Below, in pieces: positions 12,308 through 22,800 of a stretch of DNA of 64,000 nt; within the stretch, counting starts at the first letter, position 1, and the number at the start of each line of letters is the position of its first letter. Origin of the DNA: Portulaca oleracea (taxonomy: Eukaryota > Streptophyta > Magnoliopsida > Caryophyllales > Portulacaceae); assembly GCA_029582165.1 (NCBI GenBank), contig CM055882.1, positions 16,447,867 to 16,511,866 of the forward strand. The letters run 5' to 3'. A program made the position numbers and the translations under genes. Under the pieces are notes generated by a model. The model searched no databases. It had not been told where the DNA came from and worked only from the letters and a program-made list of their open reading frames with translations.

Positions 12308-15300
12308 TGGCAGAAAAATAACTCTTCATTCCAAATCACTCTTAAAAAAGAGGTTCACAAAAAACAGACAAACACCTAGATCCTATGGAAAAGAGAAAAC
12401 CTCTCCTACTCTAGTAGGATGTCAATACAACGATTATACTTTAAATTTTTCCTATACAGAAATCTATGCAGTATATTAAAGTGAATTTTCTTTATGGCTT
12501 CATCCGCTGACAACAATTTTTGATCCTTCGGAAATCTTTTGTAGTTCCTTGCTTCCCATATCACAGCTATTGTAGTAGAGATCACAGCAGCTGCCAGGAG
12601 CTTTATCTGTTTCCCTCGTCTGACATTCCTCCAATTAGTGATCCAATTGGTAAGAGAGTGAAATTGGTGTCTTAGGTTCAGTTTATTGCTGAAGGAACTC
12701 AAAATTTGCTGCGCAAAAGGGCAAGTAACAAATAAGTGATCGATAGACTCAATTCCTTCCACGCAAAGGGCGCAAGCTGGGTCAATGTTGCTGCCATGAG
12801 AGTTTAGTCTATCAGTTGTGGGCAGTTTCATCTTAGTGGCTAACCAAGCTATAAAGCAGTGGCGTGGTGATGACACACCATTCCAAACAGTCTTATGAAG
12901 AGGCCATTTGGTTTTGTCCGCAAGTAGCCATTCCTAGCATTCGGACGTAAGAAATTTACCATTTTTCTCTCCGTGCCATTTCCAATTCTTGTGATCTCCA
13001 TTCTTGATCTTCTCTCCGTGCCATTTCCAATAATATATATATATATATATATGTGAATATAAACAAATCATATCCATAATAAATTATTAACACAAAGTTA
13101 ATAAAAAAGAAACGCATGCAGCCTTTATCATAACCCATAAAAACTTTTTGCAACTATAAAAAAAAGTTGAGAACCCACGCCTCTGTAAGCCTTCTGACAC
13201 ACAAAAGCTCCTTTTAACGAATACAAATTGAAGGCAGCTGGTGTCGGTGGTAATGGATGGTTGCCATTTATCATTAAAAAAATGGGTATTGCACAGATTC
13301 ATTTTGTATCTCTCTCTAGAGATTTCCCCACTCCTCAAAAAAAAAAAACACCGACCCATTTCTACGGCTTTTCAACTGCTGTGGCATATTTTATTTTTCA
13401 AACAGAGCTCCTACTCTTTCTCATTTAGGTCGGCTTATCCTCTTTATACTTTACACTTTTACTCTCTCTTCCGTCTGACCCAGGCAAACTCTCTGCCTTC
13501 GATTATTGTTCATTGCAGCCATGAAAGCCGTGACTAAGCTCGGTTCGCCACCCTTTGTTTCCGACTTTGGTGGTCCACGGCCGCCGTCGGAAAAAAAAAA
13601 AAAAAAAAATCCCAGATGATGTTCAACCACCACCCCCAAACCCTAGACCCTTCGATCTGTCCCTCTGACAAGGATTTGCGAGAAACTATTACCGATATCA
13701 CGTAGATCGGCAACCGACGAATACAACAGTGTTGACTGTGAAGCCAACGCGCCACCTAGACGTTGCGCGTGAACCACACGCGCCGCCATGTCTCGTCGAT
13801 TTCGCAAGATTCCGGTTGGTTTCTCATGGATCGGGTCTGGGTCGGTCTAAAAGAGGAAGGACACCCCTCGGGCATCCGTCGGCGGCGCGTGCCCCACACG
13901 CGCCACCCTTCCTCGGCGGTTCTGATGGGTAAGTCTCAAAATCTACTAAAAAACTTAATTTTATCTTTCGATTTTGATTTTATCTTGGAAAAACCGTTCG
14001 ATTTACACCAAAATTCATCTTAATTTCCCATCTCTTTATGTCAACGTTTCTGGGTCAGGGAAGAACAACAAAAAAAACAGATAGGCAAAAAACAAAAAAA
14101 CACACAGTTTTAATTATTTAGGGGGAGAATAAATTTCTAAGCCATAAAACACAGAAGCACATATGCACAATTTCGGCTCTGATACCACTGTAGGTTAGTA
14201 TAGGATATACTTCAATGCGGAAGCGTACGGATCAAATTGGCGTAGTATGCTCACTGGTTCCCGGTGGCTACTAGAGTTCCTGGATGAATCACCCCCTAAG
14301 ACCCTAGCAATTGATCGGTTGCTAATATGTGTGAGAGACTGGGATTAATAGACAATCTGTGTCTTCTGTCTTTGATTAAGCCTCAAACCTATGCTTATAT
14401 AGGCCTCCTGGGCTATCCCACTTGTCTATTTAAAATTAGGACTCTCATCATGAGATTCCATTGCCAACAATGGATGTCCTAGCAGCTAAGCACTAATGCT
14501 TAATGGAGCTGTTACTTTCATGATGAAGATGACACTAATGCTACTTTCATGATGAAAGTTGGCCCCTTGTAGTAGGTGGCCGTCTAAATAATTCAACATT
14601 TTGAAAGAAGGAGCTCTTTCATAGCATAGTTATGATACCCAAAATTCCCGGTGATAGAATCCACTGCGCTTCTTAACTTAGATTTACGTTTATTATATGA
14701 CACAGAGATTCAAAGCCCCCAGTAAGCATCTACTTCGTTCTTGAGGAATCCGATTAGATCGTGGCTTCAAAACGGCTCCGAAATAAACAAAAAGGTGCGT
14801 GCCGCTAGTGAGCGGTTCTTTCGGGCGGGAAGCAGGCCGGGCCCTACGAGCGGGCATATCCCGCAACCCAAGCAGCATTGTTCGCCACTACCCGAAAAGC
14901 AAAAGGTTGAATTACTTAGACGGCCACCTACTACAAGGGGCCAACTTTCATCATGAAAGTAGCATTAGTGCCATCTTCATCATGAAAGTAACAGCTCCAT
15001 TAAGCATTAGTGCTTAGCTGCTAGGACATCCATTGTTGGCAATGGAATCTCATGATGAGAGTCCTAATTTTAAATAGACAAGTGGGATAGCCCAGGAGGC
15101 CTATATAAGCATAGGTTTGAGGCTTAATCAAAGACAGAAGACACAGATTGTCTATTAATCCCAGTCTCTCACACATATTAGCAACCGATCAATTGCTAGG
15201 GTCTTAGGGGGTGATTCATCCGGGAACTCTAGTAGCCACCGGGAACCAGTGAGCATACTACGCCAATCTGATTCGTACGCTTCCACATTGAAGTATATCC

Positions 15301-16764
15301 TATACTAACCTACAGTGGTATCAGAGCCGAAATTGTGCGTATGTGCTTCTGTGTTCTATGGCTTAGAAATTTATTTTCCCCCTAAATAATTAAAACTGTG
15401 TGTTTTTTTTGTTTTTTGCCTATCTGTTTTTTTTGTTGTTCATCCCTGACCCAGAAACTTTGACATAAAGAGATGGGAAATTAAGATGAACTTTGGTGTA
15501 AATCGAACGGTTTTTCCAAGATAAAATCAAAATCGAAAGATAAAATCAAGTTTTTTAGTAGATTTTGAGACTTACCCATCAGAACCGCCGAGGAAGGGTG
15601 GCGCGTGTGGGGTACGCGCCGCCGACGGATGCCTGAGGGGTGTCCTTCCTCTTTTAGACCGACCCAGACCCGATCCATGAGAAACCAACCGGAATCTTGC
15701 GAAATCGACGAGACACGGCGGCGCCTGTGGTTCACGCGCAGCCCCTAGGTGGCGCGTTGGCTTCACAACCGACACTGTTGCATTCGTCGATTGCCGATCT
15801 ACGTGATATCGGTAATAGTTTCTCGCAAATCCTTGTCGGAGGGACAGATCGAAGAGTCTAGGGTTTGGGGGTGGCGGTTGAACATCATCTGGGATTTTTT
15901 TTTTGTTTTTCCGGCGGCGGCCGTGGACCACCAAAGCCGGAAAACACTGAAAAGGGGCGGAAAGGGTGGCGAAATCGAGCTTAGTTGCCGGTTTTCATGG
16001 CTGCAATGAACACTAATCGAAGGCAGAGAGTTTTCCTGGGTTAGAGAGAAGAGAGTGAAAGTGTAAAGTATAAAGAGGATGAGCCGACCTAAAAGAGAAA
16101 GAGTAGGAGCTCTGTTTGAAAAATAAATGGGGTGTTTGGCTACCTAGCTTGTTGGGTAGCTTTTAGCTTTTTGGATAGCTTTTAGCTTTTTGACCAAGGT
16201 TAAAAAGCTACTTGAGGTGTTTGGTAAGTAGCTTTTTATATTAGCTTTTGGACCCAAAAAGCTAGTTTTTAAATAGCTACTTGGTGAAGCTTTTTGAGGT
16301 AGCTTTTCACAAAAAGCTACTTTACCAAACACTTTTCCTGCAATCAGCTAACCCAAACAGCTAAAGTCAATCCAAAAAACTATCAGCTAACAGCTATTAG
16401 CTACCAGCTGGTTGCCAAACAGGGCCAAAATATGCCAAAGCAGTTGAAAAGCCGTAGAAATGGGTCGGTGTTTTTTTTTTTGAGGAGTGGGGAAATCTCT
16501 AGAGAGAGATACAAAATGAATCTGTGCAATACCCATTTTTTTAATAATAAAATGGCAACCATCCATTACCACCCACACCAGCTGCCATCAATTTATATTA
16601 GTTAAAAGGAGCTTTTGTGTGTCAGAAGGCTTACGGAGGCGTGGGTTCTCAACTGTTTTTTTATAGTTGCAAAAGGTTTTTATCGGTTATGATAATGGCT
16701 GCATGCGTTTCTTTTTTAATTAGCTTTGTGTTAATAATTTTATTATGGATATGATTTGTTTATA

Positions 16765-16811
<47 letters not shown>

Positions 16812-19800
16812 GAATAGAATTGTGTTTACTATATATATATATTGTTACTAATTCAATCCCATATTAACTGTGTGTTAATTAAAGATGTATACATATTGTT
16901 TATTTCTGAGTGAGATATAATTTTCTTTTCTTATTTAATCTGTGTGATTATATATATATGTATATATACATTTTTTTTATTACTTAAGGGTTAATCTACG
17001 TGATTAATCAAAATATTGTGTTAATATGATTAACGCTAATGGATATGTTCCAATTTTATTTATTTTGCGAGTATATAATAGTTAAATTATAGAAATTCCC
17101 TAATCCGTATCAATTGTGATGATTATGAGCTTGGCGAAATTTTCGAACTTGAGGTATGGACAATTGGGAGTTTCTGGTTAATTTAATTATTTTTGGAAAA
17201 TGTGCCTTAATATCATCTTTTTTTGTAGAAATGGCAACCAAACCAATAAGTGACATAGCCACGTTTGATAAGCTGGATGGTGACAATTATGACATCTGGC
17301 ACCGAAAAATTCAGTTTGTCCTAACTGATCGTCATACTCTACACCATCTCACAGTCTCTAAGTCCAAACCAACTCATGATGCCGATGGAAAACCTACCTC
17401 TCAGGAGAGCATGAAAGAATATGAGGCGTGGTCTGAAAAAGACACTTCTACTCATATTTTGATGTTATTTCTCATGCACGACAATCTTCTGAAGGAATTT
17501 GAAGTCTTTCCCACAGCTAAAGAAATGTGGGACAAGCTTAAGATCAGGTTCGGTCAAACATCTGCAACGAGGCTTCGTGCCTTGAATTTGAGGTGGATGG
17601 ATTACACTATCGACTCTAGTCGAAGTGTGACTGAACATCTATTGATTATGAGTGCCATAATCAGAGATCTTAAGGCTGCAAGTAGAGAGGTGCCTGATGA
17701 GGAACAAGTCCTCAATGTGATACGGGCTCTCCCTGACAAACCTACTCACTGGGAAAACTTCAAAGCAAATATGACTCACAATGAGCATATTAAGACTTTT
17801 GGAGACATTTCCAAGCATCTTGAGATGGAGGTGGAGCGTCTGAAGCTCCACAACCCTACTTCCAACGCTGTGTTTATTGTGAAAGGGGGTGACCCGAAGC
17901 ACAACAAGCCCCATAAAGTGCGTGAAGGAAGGACCGCCCTCATAGGAAGAGTGGTCCGAAGGGTGCCATTGCCAAAAAGCAGAAGGCTAAGGGAAACAAA
18001 GAAAAGGATAAAGCGCGTGTGAAGTGCTTTAACTGTGGGAAGAAAGGACATTATGCTCGGGATTGCCCTGAGCCCGCTAAGGTACCTATTTCCTCCCATT
18101 ATGAACTTAATGTTTGCCATCATGCATTTGTTGCTGATTCACTCCCAAATTGGATTTTAGACTCGGGAGCGAGCAAACACATAGTTCGAGATAAAGCTGG
18201 ATTTGTGAACTTCCATCCGTACCTGGTGGGAGTCCAAACAGTCGTGTTAGGGAACGACAGTCAAGAAGATGTTCTTGGCATCGAAACTTACCAGCTTAGA
18301 TTACGCGGTGGAAATGTGTTACTCCTCCATGATGCTTTCTACGCACCAGGGGTGCGATGTTACTTAGTTTCTATGACTGCTTTAATAAAACTGGGTTTTT
18401 ATTTTGGACTTGGCAATACTGGTTTAGAGATCTTTTATAATGGCAAGTTGTATGCTACTTGCACCATGGCTAGTGACTTTATTGTTATCGATGTGGATGA
18501 CAATTATGATAAATCATCGCTTGTATTAGTTTCATTCGTTGATACTAATTCTGAATCTGTGAAGTGGCATTCCAGACTTGGTCACATTGGCCAAGATCGA
18601 ATGAGTAGGTTGGCTAAGGAAGGTCTCATGGACCAACTAACTAGGGTCAAGTTACCCATATGTGAATCTTGCCTAGCTGGAAAAGCGACCAAGAAACCTT
18701 TCGGTAAGGCTTTGAGGGCTTTTAAACCTCTGGACCTCATTCACTCAGACATTTGCGGACCTATGAGCATGAAAGCACGCAATGGCACAATGTATTTCAT
18801 CACCTTTATCGATGAGTATTCGCGATATGGGTATGTGTACCTATTGACTCATCGTCATGAAGCTCTGGATGTGTTCAGACGCTTTGTGAATGAAGTTGAA
18901 ACACAGTTGGAACGAAAGGTCAAGGCCCTTCGAACCGACCGTGGATGCGAATATCTATTTGATATGTTCAAGGAATTCTATGAGCAAAATGGCATATAGA
19001 GACACCAAACAATTCCTTGCACTCTACAACAAAACGGTGTTGCAGAACGCAGGAATAGAACATTACTTGACATGGTCAAGTCAATGATGGCACAAGCAAA
19101 CCTACCAATTATATTTTCGGGGGATGCGCTGCTTACGGCAACATATATTCTTAACCGTGTGCCAAGCAAGAGTGTCTTTGTTACTCCATATGAATTGTGG
19201 AATGGAAGAAAGCCCTCCTTGGATCATCTACGCACATGGGGTTCGGCTGGCTATGTGCACAACCCAACCCACAAATATGGGAAACTTGGTCCAAGGGCTA
19301 CTAAGATGGTGTTCGTTAGATACCCTGAACATTCTAAAGGGTATGTAATGTATGGGGGGAACACCCAAATGGTGGCATGAAGGAAATACCTTCCCGAAAT
19401 GTTGACTTTCTTGAGGATGAGTTCCCAAGTATTGGTGTGATTAAAGAAGACTTACAGCTGTTTGAGTTACAGCAAGACTCTCAACCATCTCTCGGTGAGT
19501 GGGAGAGTTTTAGTACCCGCGAAGCCACCGAGAATGTGACTATTCCACCACTACTTCCAGATAGTGGGAGCGATCCCATGGATGGTGGAATAAAGCCTGG
19601 TCACGAGAACCCACCTGAGGATGGAGAAACACTTCATTCCCCAGGACAGGATCACGAGGATAGCCCTCAAAATCCAAACCCCATGCCCATAGGGGATAGT
19701 GGGAGCGGTTCTACCAATGATCACAACCCCACGTCTCAAAGGAGGAGGGGGAGAGATACACCTGACCAGAATGAAGAGAGAAGTCCTAAATTTCGAAGAA

Positions 19801-22800
19801 GTGAACGTGGAAGAATACCTCGAAGATATTTCCAAATGGGTTTTCAAAATTAAATGTCGGGCAGATGGGTCGATCGACAAGTTCAAGCCCCGACTTGTGG
19901 CGAAAGGATTTACACAAATTGAGGGTGTAGACTACGAAGAGACATTTTCTCCTGTGGTGAGATTTGCCTCAATTCGCCTACTTCTAGCCTTAGTAGCCCA
20001 CTTGGACTTGGAGTTGTTCCAATTGGATGTGAAGACTGCCTTCCTCAATGGCAACCTTGAGGAAGAGATATATATGGACCAACCTATCGGCTTTGTGTCG
20101 AAAGGTCAAGAAGACAAAGTCTGTCGTCTCAAGCGATCCATCTATGGTCTCAAGCAGTCTCCTAGGGCTTGGTACTTCAGATTCCATGAAGCCATAACCT
20201 CTTTTGGCTTATCCATGGTTTCAGAAGATCATTGTGTGTATATCAAGAAGACATTTGAGGGTATTATGTTTCTCACTCTATATGTCGATGATATACTCTT
20301 GGCTGGAAACAACATGGAGATGATTGATGCTACTAAGTAGTGGCTGTCCTCTGTCTTTGAGATGAAGGACATGGGTGAAGCTAGGTACGTCCTAGGTGTT
20401 GAAATAATCAGGGATCGTCCTAAGAAACTTCTCGGTATGTGCCAACGGACATATATTGAGAAGGTTCTAGAGCGTTTCCAGATGCATAACTGAAAACCCG
20501 TAGACACTCCTGTTGAGAAGGGAACTTGTTTGAGTCTTGATCAATGTCCTAACACAGATGAAGAAAAGAAAAGGATGAGTACTGTCCCCTATGCTAGTGC
20601 CATAGGTACGCCATGTTGTCTGAGCACGGCATATGCTATGCGGTTGGATTGGTGAGTCGTTACCAACAAAACCACAGACAAGCTCATTGGCGGTATCGAG
20701 AGGATCTTGCGTTACCTTCGTGGTACAGCTGATCTAGTCCTTTGTTTCCAAGGAGGAGACTTGAAGTTAAGGGGATACTCGGATGCCGACTGGGGAGGTG
20801 ACGTGGATGATTCTAAGTCCACCTCTGGATATGCTTTCATCCTGTGTGGAGGAGCAACATCATGGTGCAGTAGAAAGCAGGACTGTGTCGCGCTATCTAG
20901 TATGGAACCCGAATATGTAGCTTGCAGCCTCGCCGCACAAGAAGCTATGTGGCTGAGGAGTTTTCTCCAGGATCTCAACCTTACTCCAAGAGTTGACGAT
21001 CCTATAGAGATGTTTTGTGATAACACAACCGCTATTCAATATGCTAAGGATCTGAAGTTCCATAAAAAGTCAAAACACATCAAGAGGCGTTATGATTTTG
21101 TTCGTGATGCCATAAAAACGACAGAAGTTGTCATTAAATATATATCTACCACTAAGATGATAGCTGATCCATTGACTAAACCCATTCCAAGAGATGTATT
21201 CAAGACCCATGTGAAGGGCTTAGGGATGCATAGGGTTTAGTATGTTGGATTATTAAGATAAACTCGCATTTTTTTCTTTTCGGAATTATATATTCTCTAT
21301 ATATATATATGAAATTTTTTATCAGAGTAGGCACATTAATTGTCGCCAGGCTTAAAATCAACCTTATGACACGGGTGATTTTTCCTGACGCCTATGTGGC
21401 GGGCAGATGAGACTAAACAACATTAATGCCGGGGGTATGTAATGTTGTACTGTCTTTATACATGAGTTGTATGGAAGACAAGCTTCTTCTCTAGAAAGTC
21501 GCCTTAGGAAGTTTAAGATGAGACTCTGAAAATTGAGTCGAAGTATGAACTGGTAGATTTCATACTACAAGCCTCAAAGCCGGATCATGAGTTAAAGGTT
21601 AACGCTAAGGTGTGTTGATCCAGGAACTCAGGTCAGATTTTTTAGTAAAATCTGGACTAATGATTCGTGTGGCATAAGTGAGTGACATGCCCATATTGAT
21701 TGGGAGCTATGCCATGACACACATTCATGCTGTGTGTGCTATGTCGACCGTCGGGAGTGACAACAGATTCCTTTCTCTTGTCACTGTGTGATCCCAGTAG
21801 AATTTTGTCATCTACAAAAGGAACTGAACCCTTTTTGACTTAGAACTATGACCTAAAGTCAAAGTTAAATGTTGCTACTTTGATGTGTGCTCCAAGGGTT
21901 ATGAAATTATAAAACCCAGCGGACCGCATTAGGAAAGCAGTTGAATCAAGACAGAACGTCATGAGTGTCTAAGGAAGAATTGATCCATCATCATTGTATG
22001 TATCAAGCCCGAGCGATTATATCAGGGATATAATTATATGTGATATCACGACATAAAGGGACAAAGTATGCCATATATGATGCTTTAGGACAATTCGGGG
22101 AATAGTTGTTATGTGAAGTGTTATGTCAGTTAGACACTGACTTAATATAACACCGTTACTTCATTGCTCATTGGTCGCACGCCCTATTTCCTGTATGAGG
22201 TATGGTGAGAGACATGAAATGCCTTGAGTGGCCGAGTGTGAGTGTTGAATTATTTAGATGGCCACCTACTACAAGGGGCCAACTTTCATCATGAAAGTAG
22301 CATTAGTGCCATCTTCATCATGAAAGTAGCAGCTCCATTAAGCACTAGTGCTTAGCTGCTAGGACATCCATTGTTGGCAATGGAATCTCATGATGAGAGT
22401 CCTAATTTTAAATAGACAAGTGGGATAGCCCAGGAGGCCTATATAAGCATAGGTTTGAGGCTTAATCAAACACAGAAGACACAGATTGTCTATTAATCCC
22501 AGTCTCTCACACATATTAGCAAACCATCAATTGCTAGGGTCTTAGGGGGTGATTCATCCGGGAACTCTAGTAGCCACCGGGAACCAGTGAGCATACTACG
22601 CCAATCTGATCCGTACGCTTCCGCATTGAAGTATATCCTATACTTACCTACAATCATGAACCATACAGTTCCTCACTTGTGCTAATCATTGAGTTTATGT
22701 TTATGTTCAGAATCTACTTCGTTCAACTCTAGGTCGTCGATCTGAATAATGTGATCCTTGGATCCAGTCTTTCATGTTATACTTGCTCGGACCATACATA

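Larger units (their letters stand above)
6241..14598 (-). mobile_element. Ty1/copia retrotransposon, copy A (minus)
   Basis: This is an almost complete element of about 8.36 kb read on the minus strand: 5' LTR 14189-14598, primer site 14175-14187, long leader, gag-pol 11829-7632, ~1 kb 3' non-coding region, and 3' LTR 6241-6631. The domain order is gag, CCHC knuckle, protease, integrase, reverse transcriptase, RNase H, which defines the copia superfamily. The outer ~19 bases of the 3' LTR are missing. A LINE fragment sits in its leader (12299-13031). Several stops and frameshifts show it is inactive. It is the mirror image of copy B at 14905-22652. Confidence 0.93.
14905..22652 (+). mobile_element. 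Ty1/copia retrotransposon, copy B (plus)
   Basis: This is a full-length 7748-bp mirror copy of copy A: LTRs 14905-15314 and 22243-22652, primer site 15316-15328, leader, gag-pol 17231-21240, 3' non-coding region 21241-22242. It lacks the LINE found in copy A but has its own 298-bp MITE (16129-16426) and a 188-bp deletion in pol. No 5-bp target duplication flanks it (gcaaa on the left, atcat on the right). Confidence 0.94.

Noticed and set aside
13451..15934. Several open frames in the copia leader (e.g. 13534-13755 minus, 15572-15934 minus, 15749-16009 plus)
   Set aside because: The frames differ between the two copies, run into homopolymers and match no family I know. Kept only as a possible captured gene end.
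6241..22652. Two independent copia insertions in opposite orientation
   Set aside because: LTR diagnostic bases pair 5' with 5' and 3' with 3' across copies, and disabling changes are shared.
6200..22670. Target-site duplication around the whole inverted pair or each copy
   Set aside because: Looked for 5-bp repeats at 6235-6241, 14599, 14900-14904 and 22653-22657; none match. Only a caaaa/ttttg complement at the centre was seen.
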